NCBI GenBank assembly: GCA_038526915.1
Contig: JBCBGF010000002.1
Span: 62,001-126,000 of the forward strand
Direction: 5' to 3'
DNA: 64,000 nucleotides
Source of the DNA: JBCBGF01 sp038526915
GTDB taxonomy: Bacteria; Pseudomonadota; Alphaproteobacteria; Rhodobacterales; Rhodobacteraceae
In this document: positions 1-9,166 of the stretch, one piece after another
Layout: each line of letters opens with the position of its first letter
Position numbering within the stretch: the stretch's first letter is position 1
Notes under the pieces: model-generated
What the model was told of the DNA's origin: nothing
Databases searched by the model: none
The model's input: the letters and a program-made list of their open reading frames with translations, nothing else
Position numbers and translations under genes: made by a program

Positions 1-1
1 G

Positions 2-379
2 CGGAACATGTTCCGGGGATCGGCGGATGCCTTTGCCACAGACGCGGTTGCGCGCGCGGCGGCGAAATCGGCAATTGCCAAGGGCTGGGACATGCGGATC
101 GATGAACCGGCGCGGCAGTTCTTCTACCTTCCGCTGATGCATTCGGAGTGTCTGTCGGATCAGGAACGCAGCGTGCGTCTGATCCTGACGCGGATGCCGA
201 ACCACGGGGAGTCGAACCTGTTGCATGCCAAGGCGCATCGCGAGGTCATTCGCAAGTTCGGTCGCTTCCCGTATCGGAATGAGGCGCTGGACCGGTCCAC
301 GCAGCCGTCCGAGCAGGCCTATCTCAACGATGGCGGCTATGGGTCGACGGTGCGGGAATTGCAGGCGGCGGTCGGTTGA
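2..379 (+). CDS. DUF924 family protein, 3' part only
   Basis: The reading frame is open from the left edge of the window, so the true start lies outside; the first in-frame ATG at position 8 is internal. The visible 125 residues include the RNMFRG...FATD stretch, the FFYLPLMHSE motif and a C-terminal GGYG segment, all typical of DUF924 proteins, which are about 180-200 residues long. DUF924 proteins are alpha-helical and have no established biochemical role, so none is given here. It converges on the radical SAM gene, with a long imperfect hairpin between the two stops. Confidence 0.85.
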   Translation, partial: RNMFRGSADAFATDAVARAAAKSAIAKGWDMRIDEPARQFFYLPLMHSECLSDQERSVRLILTRMPNHGESNLLHAKAHREVIRKFGRFPYRNEALDRSTQPSEQAYLNDGGYGSTVRELQAAVG

Positions 380-392
380 TCTGACGCGGCGC

Positions 393-491
393 TAGCGCAT
401 TTCCGGCAGTCTCGGAATCGTCTTTCGCTGCCTCTCGCCTATGGCTCGAACGCGAAAGACGACGGGTGTTTAAAGCTGAGCCGGAAACGCT
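393..491. repeat. Nested inverted repeat between convergent genes
   Basis: Two stems are nested. The inner stem is an exact 11-bp pair, TCGTCTTTCGC at 418-428 against GCGAAAGACGA at 452-462. The outer stem pairs GCATTTCCGGC near 397-407 with GCCGGAAACGC ending about 490, with one mismatch. The whole cruciform fills the gap between the DUF924 and radical SAM stops. It could be a bidirectional terminator, although no clear T-run follows, or a copy of a dispersed intergenic repeat. Confidence 0.6.
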
Positions 492-1445
492 TTAGGCTGA
501 GCAACTGGCGCCACCCAGGACACAGAATTTGGCGCAGTGGGGATGGTTCAAGTGGACCGACCCCTCTGCCTCGGCCAGTGTTTCCCCAAGCTCAAACGCG
601 CGGTCGTAGGCCAAGAGGGTGCAGGCAACCACCGTTGGCGTCTGCGCGCCGCGGCGCTTCACAACCATGCGGGAGGAGGCGCACATCACATCGTCGGGCG
701 ACTTGTTCAGAATGCCCCAGCAAGCGGTCGTGATCTCTGGCACCTCGGCGGTTTCGTCCATTTCCGGGAAAAGCACTGTCATCGCAGGATCATGCGCGTC
801 GATCTTTAAGCCTTCGCGCGCGAAGAGATCGGCGAACCCTTGGCGGGATTGCGCGTCCGTCTCATCCCACATGGTGCGGCCTGCAACGGCCATGCGGATG
901 CCCGCGTCCCGCAGCCAACGCATGCCCTCAAGCGTTTTTTCAAAGCTGCCTGTGCCGCGTTCCGTGTCGTGGTTTTCAGCCGACCAGTGATCGACGGATA
1001 TCCGTAGGGTCAGCTTGTCGCCATATACGCCCACCAAGCGCTGGAGACCCTTTTGAACGCCGGGGCGCATCATCGGGCGCATCGCATTGGTCAGGATCAG
1101 CACGTCGTATCCGCGTTTCAGCGATGCCTCGGCCATATCGATCATGTCGGGGTTCATGAAGGGCTCACCCCCGGTGAACCCGATCTCGCGCACGCCCCAG
1201 CCGCGGTCGTCGAGCTGGTCGAGGTAGCCCTCGACCTCTTGTGTGGTGATGTAGACTAACCGGTCGTTGGTGGGGGAGCTTTCGATATAGCAGTTGACGC
1301 ATTCGATGTTGCACAGCGTGCCGGTGTTGAACCAAAGCGTCTGGGGGTCGGTGAGGGCGACATGGGCGCGCGCCTCACCCTTGGCGGTGATTTCGGGGTG
1401 TTCGAACTTGCCGAAGGGGCCCGCGTCTACGTTTGTGTCTTTCAT
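492..1445 (-). CDS. Radical SAM protein
   Basis: A 317-residue protein with the classic CxxxCxxC iron-sulfur motif at Cys45, Cys49 and Cys52 (context LCNIECVNCY), followed by the SAM-binding GGEP motif at about 92-95. These place it in the radical SAM superfamily with a [4Fe-4S] cluster. Several further cysteines lie in the last 80 residues, ending in CAKFCVLGGASCSA, so an auxiliary cluster of SPASM/twitch type is possible. The substrate cannot be read from the sequence. The gene is divergent from zwf and shares a 175-bp intergenic region with two LacI-type palindromes, so the two may be co-regulated. No precursor peptide gene is visible nearby. Confidence 0.85.
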   Translation of the reverse strand: MKDTNVDAGPFGKFEHPEITAKGEARAHVALTDPQTLWFNTGTLCNIECVNCYIESSPTNDRLVYITTQEVEGYLDQLDDRGWGVREIGFTGGEPFMNPDMIDMAEASLKRGYDVLILTNAMRPMMRPGVQKGLQRLVGVYGDKLTLRISVDHWSAENHDTERGTGSFEKTLEGMRWLRDAGIRMAVAGRTMWDETDAQSRQGFADLFAREGLKIDAHDPAMTVLFPEMDETAEVPEITTACWGILNKSPDDVMCASSRMVVKRRGAQTPTVVACTLLAYDRAFELGETLAEAEGSVHLNHPHCAKFCVLGGASCSA

Positions 1446-1466
1446 ACCACCGCCCTTCCTCGTTGC

Positions 1467-1478
1467 GTTACCGCTAAG
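1467..1478. promoter_or_regulatory. Secondary LacI-type operator candidate
   Basis: GTTACCGCTAAG matches 10 of 12 positions of the perfect palindrome at 1590-1601. It lies just upstream of the radical SAM start and could give a two-operator arrangement across the divergent region. The assignment rests only on similarity to the second site. Confidence 0.35.
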
Positions 1479-1589
1479 GGTCTTGCGCGGTAAAGAAAAC
1501 CCCGGCCCGGTGCTTTGACGCAGTTGTGAAGCCGGAACGGCATGCTAGACAGGAGGGGCCTTCGCGCTTACACACGCGCATGCAAATGC

Positions 1590-1601
1590 GTTAGCGCTAA
1601 C
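1590..1601. promoter_or_regulatory. Perfect LacI-family-type operator upstream of zwf
   Basis: GTTAGCGCTAAC is a perfect 12-bp palindrome with a central CG, the hallmark of operators bound by LacI-family regulators. It ends 19 bases before the zwf ATG, a position suited to repression. No LacI-family gene is present in this window, so the regulator is unknown. Confidence 0.6.
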
Positions 1602-1620
1602 ATACCCTCAGGATCCAGCC

Positions 1621-3075
1621 ATGGTTTCGCGTGTTATTCCCGTAGATCCCTTCGATCTCGTTATCTTTGGTGGAACGGGGGACCTAGCGCGTCGCAAGAT
1701 CTTGCCGGGCCTGTTCCGGCGGTTCTCAGCCGGGCAGATGCCGGCCGATGCGCGTGTGATCGGCGCCGCGCGATCAGAGATGGACGACGCGGGCTATCGT
1801 GAGATGATCGCCGAGGCGCTGGCGGAGTTTGTGCCCGAAGTCGCGCGGCCCGAAGATCAGGTCTCGGCCTTTCTGGAGCGGTTGCACTATGTCTCGATCG
1901 ACGCCACCGGGACGGCGGGGTGGGAAGACTTGCGTGATCGCGTCCGGTCGGATTTGATCCGGGCGTTTTACTTCTCGGTCGGGCCATCGCTTTTTGCCGA
2001 CATTGCGGAGCGGCTGCATGACCATGGTATCGCGGGCGGTCAGTGCCGGATTGTCGTGGAGAAACCCTTTGGTCACGATCTGGAAAGTGCCCGCGCGCTG
2101 AACCGGACGCTGGCGCAGTATTTCGACGAGACGCAGATTTACCGGATCGACCATTACCTGGGCAAAGAAACCGTGCAGAACCTGATGGCGGTTCGGTTTG
2201 GCAACATCCTTTTCGAGCCGGTGTGGAACGCGCAATACATCGATCACGTGCAGATCACGGTGGCCGAAACCGTCAGTGTGGGCGGGCGCGGGGGCTATTA
2301 TGACAAGTCCGGCGCGATGCGGGATATGATCCAGAACCACCTGATGCAGTTGTTGTGCCTGACCGCGATGGAGCCGCCGTCGAAGTTCGATCCCGATGCG
2401 GTGCGCGATGAAAAGCTGAAGGTGATCCGCGCGCTTCAGCCGGTGCAGGCCGCGGACATGGTGCGCGGCCAATACGATGGGGACGCGGATGAGCCGTCCT
2501 ATCGGGAGCACGCCGAAAACCCCGACAGCAAGACCGAAAGCTTCATCGCGATGAAGCTCCATGTGGCGAACTGGCGGTGGAACGGCACGCCGTTTTACCT
2601 GCGCACCGGCAAACGCTTGAAGTCTCGCCTGTCTGAGATCGCGGTACGGTTCAAAGAACCGCCGCATTCGATTTTTGACGAAGATGCGGGCACCAATGCC
2701 AATGAGCTGACGATCCGGCTGCAGCCCAATGAGGGGATGGACCTGCAGGTGACGATCAAGGAACCCGGTCCCGGTGGGATGCGCCTCATTGAAGTGCCGC
2801 TGGACATGACCTTTGCCGATGCGTTGGGCCAGGATGGTGAGGATGTGCCGGATGCCTATGAACGCCTGATCATGGATGTGATCCGTGGCAATCAGACATT
2901 GTTCATGCGCGGGGATGAGGTTGAGGCCGCCTGGGCCTGGACCGATCCGATCATCGAGGGCTGGACGGAGCGTGGCGACACGCCCAAACTCTACGAGCCG
3001 GGGTCGTCGGGTCCCGACGATGCGTTGATGCTGCTGCACAAGGACAACCGCCGCTGGCGGGACCTCAAGATATGA
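1621..3075 (+). CDS. zwf: Glucose-6-phosphate 1-dehydrogenase
   Basis: Oxidises glucose 6-phosphate to 6-phosphogluconolactone with NAD(P)+, the entry to the Entner-Doudoroff and oxidative pentose phosphate routes. The 484-residue length is typical. The nucleotide-binding GGTGDLARRK motif lies at about 17-26, EKPFG at 147-151 and the catalytic RIDHYLGK signature at 175-182. The ATG follows an AGGA about 9 bases upstream. It is the first gene of a tight operon, overlapping pgl by 4 bases (ATGA). A perfect LacI-type palindrome sits immediately upstream. Confidence 0.97.
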   Translation: MVSRVIPVDPFDLVIFGGTGDLARRKILPGLFRRFSAGQMPADARVIGAARSEMDDAGYREMIAEALAEFVPEVARPEDQVSAFLERLHYVSIDATGTAGWEDLRDRVRSDLIRAFYFSVGPSLFADIAERLHDHGIAGGQCRIVVEKPFGHDLESARALNRTLAQYFDETQIYRIDHYLGKETVQNLMAVRFGNILFEPVWNAQYIDHVQITVAETVSVGGRGGYYDKSGAMRDMIQNHLMQLLCLTAMEPPSKFDPDAVRDEKLKVIRALQPVQAADMVRGQYDGDADEPSYREHAENPDSKTESFIAMKLHVANWRWNGTPFYLRTGKRLKSRLSEIAVRFKEPPHSIFDEDAGTNANELTIRLQPNEGMDLQVTIKEPGPGGMRLIEVPLDMTFADALGQDGEDVPDAYERLIMDVIRGNQTLFMRGDEVEAAWAWTDPIIEGWTERGDTPKLYEPGSSGPDDALMLLHKDNRRWRDLKI

Positions 3076-3743
3076 GACTTGTTGAATATCCCGATCGGGA
3101 AATGATGATGATCGATCTGGCCAATCAACTGGCCGGCGATCTGAAGAACGCGCTTTTGACCCATGAAACCGCGACCCTTGCGGTGCCCGGCGGGACCACC
3201 CCGGGGCCGGTGTTTGACACGCTTTGCGGGACGGACATGCATTGGGACCGGGTCAACATCATGCTGACCGACGAACGCTGGGTTCCCGAGACGTCGGAGC
3301 GGTCGAATACGCGGCTGTTGCGCGAGCGCCTGATGGTCGACCGCGCGGCGATGGCCCATGTGGTGCCGCTGTATCGGGAGGCTGAGACGCCGGAGGACGT
3401 GCTGGACGAGTTGATCGCAGCGTTGGTACCGAACCTGCCGATTTCCGTTTTGCTTCTCGGCATGGGGGCGGATGGACACACGGCCTCGCTCTTTCCCGGG
3501 GCGGATAACCTCGAGGCGGGCCTTGCAGATGGGGCACCGGCCCTGATGGCCATGCGTGCGCCCGGGGCGCCTGAGCCGCGGGTGACCCTGACGGCGCCAG
3601 TGTTGAACGGGGCCTTGGCCAAGCATGTCCTGATCACCGGGTCTGAGAAGCGTGAGGCATTGGAACGCGCGCGCCACGCAACCCGGCAAGACGCCCCGAT
3701 CCGCGCGGTATGGGGCGACGCGATCGTGCATTGGGCGGAGTAG
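3072..3743 (+). CDS. pgl: 6-phosphogluconolactonase
   Basis: Hydrolyses 6-phosphogluconolactone to 6-phosphogluconate, the step after Zwf. The 223-residue protein shows the family features VPGGTTPGPVF near residue 40, the LTDERWVP motif and GMGADGHTASLFPG, which shape the sugar phosphate site. The start overlaps the zwf stop by 4 bases and the stop lies 4 bases before the pgi start, so the three genes are very probably one transcript with coupled translation. Confidence 0.96.
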   Translation: MRLVEYPDREMMMIDLANQLAGDLKNALLTHETATLAVPGGTTPGPVFDTLCGTDMHWDRVNIMLTDERWVPETSERSNTRLLRERLMVDRAAMAHVVPLYREAETPEDVLDELIAALVPNLPISVLLLGMGADGHTASLFPGADNLEAGLADGAPALMAMRAPGAPEPRVTLTAPVLNGALAKHVLITGSEKREALERARHATRQDAPIRAVWGDAIVHWAE

Positions 3744-3747
3744 GGCA

Positions 3748-5364
3748 ATGAATTGGGACGCATTGAAGGCGGCGGCGACGGCGGCAAAAGACCGAAAGAT
3801 CGTCGACCTGTTCGAAGACCCGGACCGCGCAGAGGGGTTTTCCATTGAGGCAGGCGATCTTTTCTTTGATTACTCCAAGACGACCATGACGGCTGGGGAT
3901 CGCGCGCTTCTGGTGTCGATGCTGGCGGATGCAGGCGTTGCCGCGCGGCGCGATGCGATGTTTTCGGGCGAGAAGATCAATGAGACTGAGGGTCGGGCGG
4001 TTCTGCATACGGCGCTGCGCAATCTAGATGGCGGGCCGGTGGTGGTGGACGGCATGGACGTGGTGCCGGGCGTGCGCCACACGCTCGCGCGGATGGAGCA
4101 GTTTGCCGAGGCGGTGCGTAGCGGGACGGCCAGCCCACCCAATGGCGGGCGATTCACTGATGTCGTGAATATCGGGATCGGCGGGTCTGACCTGGGGCCC
4201 GCTATGGCGACGGTTGCGCTGGCCCCCTATCACGACGGGCCCCGGTGCCATTTCGTGTCGAACGTGGACGGGGCGCATATCTATGATGTCTTGAAGGGCC
4301 TTGATCCATCCTCAACATTGGTGGTGGTCGCGTCGAAGACCTTTACCACCATCGAGACGATGACCAATGCCGAGACGGCGCGTGACTGGCTGGCTGCTAC
4401 GGTGGGCCAGGACAATGCAGGCGGCCACTTTGCCGCCCTCTCCAGCGCCGTCGATAAAACGGCGGCGTTCGGGATCGCGGAGGATCGGGTCTTTGGGTTT
4501 GAAGATTGGGTCGGCGGGCGCTATTCCATGTGGGGGCCGATTGGCCTGTCGCTAATGATCGGTATCGGGGCGGATGCATTCCGGGCCTTCTTGCGCGGCG
4601 GGCAGGCGATGGACACGCATTTCCGCGCGGCGGAGCCTCTGGAAAACCTGCCCGTGATGCTGGCCGTGACGGGGATCTGGCACCATCAAGGATGCGGATA
4701 CCCGACGCGCGCGGTCCTGCCCTATGAACAACGGCTCGCGCGGTTGCCAGCCTATCTCCAGCAGTTGGAGATGGAGTCGAACGGCAAGGGCGTGACGATG
4801 GATGGCGATGACGCCGCGGTCGTCACCGGGCCGATTGTCTGGGGCGAGCCGGGGACCAATGGCCAGCACGCGTTCTACCAGCTGATCCACCAGGGCACCG
4901 GTGTGGTGCCGTGCGAGTTCATGGTGGGGGCAGAGGGCCACCATCCCGAACTGGCGCACCAGCATCGGCTGCTGATCGCCAACTGCTTGGCACAGGCGCA
5001 GGCTCTGATGCAGGGCCGGTCGCTCGATGAGGCGCGGGCGATGATGGAGACGGCGGGGTTTGAGGGGGCCGAGCGTGACCGGCAGGCCCGGCACCGGGTT
5101 TTCCAGGGCAATCGGCCTAGCACAATGCTGATATATCCGTCGCTCACACCCTATGTTCTGGGCCAGATCGTTGCACTTTACGAACATCGGGTGTTTGTCG
5201 AGGGGGTGGTCCTTGGGATCAACTCATACGATCAATGGGGCGTTGAGTTGGGCAAGGAGTTGGCCAAGGCGCTCGAGCCGGTTGTGGCCGGGGATGCGCC
5301 AGCGGACGGGCTGGATCCGTCGACAGCGCAGCTTGTGAACGTTTTGCGGCGGCACCGCGACTAG
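3748..5364 (+). CDS. pgi: Glucose-6-phosphate isomerase
   Basis: Interconverts glucose 6-phosphate and fructose 6-phosphate in the cytoplasm. The 538-residue product is full length for the long bacterial form. Family signatures visible include NIGIGGSDLGPAM, the VASKTFTT phosphate-binding region, GGRYSMWGPIG and the C-terminal INSYDQWGVELGK segment with the catalytic lysine. The chosen ATG begins MNWDALKAAA; an open frame extends upstream but lies inside pgl. With zwf and pgl it supplies a cyclic Entner-Doudoroff route. Confidence 0.96.
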   Translation: MNWDALKAAATAAKDRKIVDLFEDPDRAEGFSIEAGDLFFDYSKTTMTAGDRALLVSMLADAGVAARRDAMFSGEKINETEGRAVLHTALRNLDGGPVVVDGMDVVPGVRHTLARMEQFAEAVRSGTASPPNGGRFTDVVNIGIGGSDLGPAMATVALAPYHDGPRCHFVSNVDGAHIYDVLKGLDPSSTLVVVASKTFTTIETMTNAETARDWLAATVGQDNAGGHFAALSSAVDKTAAFGIAEDRVFGFEDWVGGRYSMWGPIGLSLMIGIGADAFRAFLRGGQAMDTHFRAAEPLENLPVMLAVTGIWHHQGCGYPTRAVLPYEQRLARLPAYLQQLEMESNGKGVTMDGDDAAVVTGPIVWGEPGTNGQHAFYQLIHQGTGVVPCEFMVGAEGHHPELAHQHRLLIANCLAQAQALMQGRSLDEARAMMETAGFEGAERDRQARHRVFQGNRPSTMLIYPSLTPYVLGQIVALYEHRVFVEGVVLGINSYDQWGVELGKELAKALEPVVAGDAPADGLDPSTAQLVNVLRRHRD

Positions 5365-5373
5365 GGCGCCGCC

Positions 5374-5847
5374 TCAGGCGTCGTCCGTGGCTTGGTCGCG
5401 GTCGCGCAGGGTGGCCCGCACGGCCTCAGGGATCGGCATTTTGGTCGATCCGGTGTCATCGGTCATGACAATAACCGTGCTGGCCTGTGCCTTGATCTGG
5501 CCGCCCGACCAGACGGCGTATTCTTTTTGAAAGGATGTGTTGCGGAAGCTGACACAGCGCGCGGTGATCACGTAATCCTCGTTGAGGTAGAGGGGCGCGA
5601 GGTAATCGCACACGATCTGGCGCACGACGAGGGTCGTGTCCTCAGCGCGGTAGTGCGAGATGCCGTAATCGGCCAGCCACCGCACGCGCGTTGTCTCGAA
5701 CCAGCGCAGATAGGCGGTGTTGTTGACGTGGTTGAGGGCGTCGAGCTCATAGAAGCGCACCCGGTCGGCTACGCCGAAGGACCACGGTTCTGGGATGCCG
5801 AGATCGCGCAGTTGGGCGATGGGGAGCGGGTGGATATAGTCTGCCAT
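5374..5847 (-). CDS. Acyl-CoA thioesterase, hotdog (4HBT) fold
   Basis: A 157-residue single hotdog-domain protein. The segment RFYELDALNHVNNTAYLRWFE is the 4-hydroxybenzoyl-CoA thioesterase-type active region, with an aspartate followed by HVNN. Such enzymes hydrolyse acyl-CoA or related thioesters; chain length and substrate cannot be predicted. It converges on pgi with only 9 bases between the stops and is divergent from icd. Nothing suggests it belongs to a pathway with its neighbours. Confidence 0.85.
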   Translation of the reverse strand: MADYIHPLPIAQLRDLGIPEPWSFGVADRVRFYELDALNHVNNTAYLRWFETTRVRWLADYGISHYRAEDTTLVVRQIVCDYLAPLYLNEDYVITARCVSFRNTSFQKEYAVWSGGQIKAQASTVIVMTDDTGSTKMPIPEAVRATLRDRDQATDDA

Positions 5848-6013
5848 GGGCGGTCACGTTTCCTGATATGCGATCTGGCCATACGGGTTGATCCCCGATC
5901 GCACAAGGCGCAGCCGGCTGTGGCAACGCGCCTCGGGTCAGAGGGCACTTCTGGGGTTGGTACGCGGTCAATTGTGTACTATTGCATACCGAAATTCAGG
6001 AGGGAACCGACCC

Positions 6014-8221
6014 ATGGACGCCAACACCACCCCCGACATCATCTATACCAAGGTCGACGAAGCGCCCGAGCTTGCCTCGGCCTCGCTCTTGCCGATCATC
6101 CAGCGTGTCGCGAGCGCCGCCGGGGTGCGTGTCGGCACGATGGATATCTCGCTGGCCGGGCGGATCCTTGCCACGTTCCCCGAGGCGCTGGCGCCTGAAC
6201 AGCAGCAAAGCGATGATTTGGCCGCGCTGGGCGAGTTGGTGAAGACGCCCGATGCCAATGTGATCAAGCTGCCGAATATCTCGGCCTCTGTGCCCCAACT
6301 CGTCGCCGCGATCACGGAGCTGCAGGGTCAAGGCTATCCCGTGCCGGACTATCCCGAAGCCCCGTCGACCGAGGCGGAACAGGCGGTGCGTGCACGCTAT
6401 GACGCGATCAAGGGATCGGCGGTGAACCCGGTTTTGCGGGAAGGCAACTCGGATCGTCGGGCCGCAGCGGCTGTGAAGCGTTTTGCCCAGGCCAATCCGC
6501 ACCGGATGGGCGATTGGTCGTCTGACAGCAAGACACGGGTTGCATCGATGGAAGGGGGCGATTTTCGGTCGAACGAGACGTCGGTCACACTGTCTGATGA
6601 TGCGACTGCTAAGATCGTTCTAACGGCTGCGGACGGATCGGAGACGGTGCTGAAGGACAACGTCAGCTTCCCCGCGGGCAGCGTTGTGGATGCCACGTTC
6701 ATGTCCGCCAAAGCGCTGAGCGCGTTTCTCGATGCCGAAATCGAGAAGACCAAGGCGGAAGGGGTTCTGTTTTCACTGCATATGAAGGCCACGATGATGA
6801 AGGTGTCGGACCCGATCATCTTCGGCCATGCCGTGCGAGCCTTCCTGAAACCGGTCTTCGAAGTGCATGGCGCCAAGATGGAGGCCCTGGGCGTGAACCC
6901 CAATTCGGGCTTGGGCGATCTGTTGGCACGCGTGAAAGACGAGGCCGACATCCTGGCGGCGATCTACGCCTGCATGGCCGCGCGCCCGCCGATGTATATG
7001 GTCGACAGCGACCGGGGGATCACCAACCTGCATGTACCCTCAGACGTGATCATCGACGCGTCGATGCCCGCGCTCATTCGGGCCGGCGGCAAGGGCTGGG
7101 GACCTGACGGAAATGAAGCTGATGCGGTCTGCGTGATCCCCGACAACTCCTATGCGCCGGTCTATGACGAGACGATTGAGTATTTCAAAGCGACCGGCAA
7201 GCTCGACCCTGCGACTTGTGGGACGGTGCAGAATATCGGCCTGATGGCGCAGAAGGCCGAGGAATACGGATCGCACCCCACGACGTTTGAGATCCCGGCG
7301 GATGGCGTGGTTCGGATGGTGCTGAGTGATGGTACGGTGCTGCATGAGCATTCGGTTGAGGCGGGTGACATCTGGCGCTCTGCCTCGGCGCGGAAGGCGC
7401 CGATTGAGGACTGGGTGAACCTGGCCATCGAACGGCAGGCGGCCGAGGGGTGCCAGGCGATCTTCTGGCTCGATGCGACCCGCGCCCACGACGCGGAGCT
7501 GATCAAATACGTGACCCCGATCCTTGAGGCCAAGGGCGTGGCCGACAAGTTCGAGATCATGGCCCCGCGCGAAGCGACGCGGGCCACGTTGGAGACCATT
7601 CGCACCGGCGCAAACTCCATCGCGATCACGGGCAACGTTCTGCGCGATTACCTGACGGATTTGTTCCCGATCCTGGAACTGGCGACCTCTGCCAAGATGC
7701 TGTCGATCGTGAAGCTGATGAACGGTGGTGGGTTGTTTGAGACCGGGGCAGGGGGCTCGGCCCCCAAGCACGTGCAGCAGTTGATGGAGGAAAACCATCT
7801 GCGCTGGGACAGTCTAGGGGAATTCTGCGCGCTGGCCGAGAGCTTCAAGTTCCTTGCCGATGCCAAGGGCAACGCCAAGGCGCGGGTTCTGGGCGAGGCG
7901 GTGGAGACCGCGACGCAAGGGATCCTGGATCACGGACGGTCGCCCGGGCGCAAGGTGGGGCAACCCGACAACCGCGACAGCCACTACTGGTTCGCGCGCT
8001 ACTGGGCCGAGGCACTGGCGGCGCAGTCGGGCGATGCCGAGCTTGCGGCGCATTTCGCCCCGATGGCGCAGGCCTTGGCCGAGAACGAAGAGACCATCGT
8101 GGGTGAGTTGGCGGCCGTGCGTGGGTCGGCGGTCGATCTGGGCGGATACTATCACGGGGATGCCGGGAAGACCGCCGCGGTGATGCGGCCGTCAGAGACG
8201 CTGAACGGGATTATCGGCTAG
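6014..8221 (+). CDS. icd: NADP-dependent isocitrate dehydrogenase, monomeric type
   Basis: Decarboxylates isocitrate to 2-oxoglutarate with NADP+ in the TCA cycle. The 735-residue protein, about twice the size of the dimeric enzyme, and motifs such as SDSKTRVASMEGGDF, KATMMKVSDPIIFGH and HGRSPGRKVGQPDNRDSHYW identify the monomeric class. The start at 6014 is preceded by an AGGAGG at 5998-6003. The frame stays open further upstream to 5888, but that stretch has no family similarity. It stands alone, with tRNA-Gly converging on it. Confidence 0.97.
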   Translation: MDANTTPDIIYTKVDEAPELASASLLPIIQRVASAAGVRVGTMDISLAGRILATFPEALAPEQQQSDDLAALGELVKTPDANVIKLPNISASVPQLVAAITELQGQGYPVPDYPEAPSTEAEQAVRARYDAIKGSAVNPVLREGNSDRRAAAAVKRFAQANPHRMGDWSSDSKTRVASMEGGDFRSNETSVTLSDDATAKIVLTAADGSETVLKDNVSFPAGSVVDATFMSAKALSAFLDAEIEKTKAEGVLFSLHMKATMMKVSDPIIFGHAVRAFLKPVFEVHGAKMEALGVNPNSGLGDLLARVKDEADILAAIYACMAARPPMYMVDSDRGITNLHVPSDVIIDASMPALIRAGGKGWGPDGNEADAVCVIPDNSYAPVYDETIEYFKATGKLDPATCGTVQNIGLMAQKAEEYGSHPTTFEIPADGVVRMVLSDGTVLHEHSVEAGDIWRSASARKAPIEDWVNLAIERQAAEGCQAIFWLDATRAHDAELIKYVTPILEAKGVADKFEIMAPREATRATLETIRTGANSIAITGNVLRDYLTDLFPILELATSAKMLSIVKLMNGGGLFETGAGGSAPKHVQQLMEENHLRWDSLGEFCALAESFKFLADAKGNAKARVLGEAVETATQGILDHGRSPGRKVGQPDNRDSHYWFARYWAEALAAQSGDAELAAHFAPMAQALAENEETIVGELAAVRGSAVDLGGYYHGDAGKTAAVMRPSETLNGIIG

Positions 8222-8228
8222 GGGCGTC

Positions 8229-8302
8229 TGGAGCGGGTGAAGGGAATCGAACCCTCGTCTTAAGCTTGGGAAGCTCCTGCTCTACCATTGAGCTACACCC
8301 GC
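8229..8302 (-). tRNA. tRNA-Gly (anticodon CCC)
   Basis: On the minus strand the acceptor arms GCGGGTG and CACCCGC pair perfectly. The D stem is GCTC/GAGC, and the T arm is GAGGG-TTCGATT-CCCTT. The anticodon loop TTCCCAA gives CCC, which reads GGG glycine codons. The 3' TCCA is encoded. The anticodon stem ends in a weak G-A pair; otherwise the cloverleaf is complete at 74 nt. Confidence 0.95.
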
Positions 8303-8368
8303 GTGCCAGTGGTGCTGGTAGTCTATTGGATGTGCGGGGTCAAGAATGGGCGGCCCCGCTCTGCGCGC

Positions 8369-9166
8369 TTAGCTGCGCGTCTGGCTCCGGCGCCCGAACA
8401 CGCTGAGTATGGCGAATGTCACGGCGGCCACGCACACGATCGACGGGCCTGCGGGGGTGTCGAAGACATAAGCCGCGCGCAGCCCCACTACCGCCGAGAA
8501 ACCACCCAGTGCGGCGGCGATGACGGCCATCGTCTCGGGTGTGCGCGCGAGGCCTCGGGCGGCGGCAGCGGGAATGATGAGGAGGGCCGCGATCAGCAGG
8601 ATGCCGACGACCTTGATTGCTACGGCGACGGTGATCGCAAGTGCCAGGGTTAGGACGAGTTGTTCGCGCTTTGGATCGAGGCCGCTGGCATAGGCCAGGT
8701 CCTCGCTGAGTGTCGCGGTTAGAAGCGCCGACCAGCGCCAGGCGATAAGCGCGATCACCAACGCGGCCCCGCCCCAGATCACGATCAGGTCGCTGCGCGA
8801 TACGGCCAGGATATCGCCAAAGAGATAGGCCATGAGATCCAGCCGGATCCCCGACAAGAACGACACCGCGACAAGTCCAAAGGCGAGCGCGGAGTGGGCC
8901 AGAACACCCAGAAGCGTGTCCATCGCATAGCCGCGCCCCGCAAGAAGCGTTACGGTTAACGCCATTGCGAGCGCCACGGCGACGGTGCCAGCGAAGACTG
9001 AAATCTGCATGGCGAGCGACAGGGCGACGCCCAGCATCGCGGCATGGGCCGTAGCGTCGCCGAAGTAAGCCATGCGCCGCCAGACTACGAAACTGCCCAA
9101 GGGGGCCGCGGCAAAAGCGACCCCCACGCCCGCAAGCGTGGCCCGTGTCATGAAATCGTCGAGCAT
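8369..9166 (-). CDS. znuB: Zinc ABC transporter permease
   Basis: A 265-residue, strongly hydrophobic ABC-3 family permease with about eight membrane spans. The N-terminal APLGSFVVWRRMAYFGDATAHAAMLG segment is the conserved ZnuB/MntB region. It would form the inner-membrane channel of the ZnuABC zinc importer. The start overlaps the znuC stop by one base (TAATG), so the two are translationally coupled. Order zur-znuC-znuB with znuA divergent is standard for zinc uptake and favours zinc over manganese as substrate. Confidence 0.93.
   Translation of the reverse strand: MLDDFMTRATLAGVGVAFAAAPLGSFVVWRRMAYFGDATAHAAMLGVALSLAMQISVFAGTVAVALAMALTVTLLAGRGYAMDTLLGVLAHSALAFGLVAVSFLSGIRLDLMAYLFGDILAVSRSDLIVIWGGAALVIALIAWRWSALLTATLSEDLAYASGLDPKREQLVLTLALAITVAVAIKVVGILLIAALLIIPAAAARGLARTPETMAVIAAALGGFSAVVGLRAAYVFDTPAGPSIVCVAAVTFAILSVFGRRSQTRS

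Noticed and set aside
1774..3039. 421-residue open frame on the minus strand
   Set aside because: It is the mirror of zwf, whose protein is unmistakable; the product is rich in His, Arg and Pro with no family pattern.
7040..7798. 252-residue minus-strand frame
   Set aside because: It lies wholly inside the monomeric icd gene and has the composition of an antisense frame in high-GC DNA.
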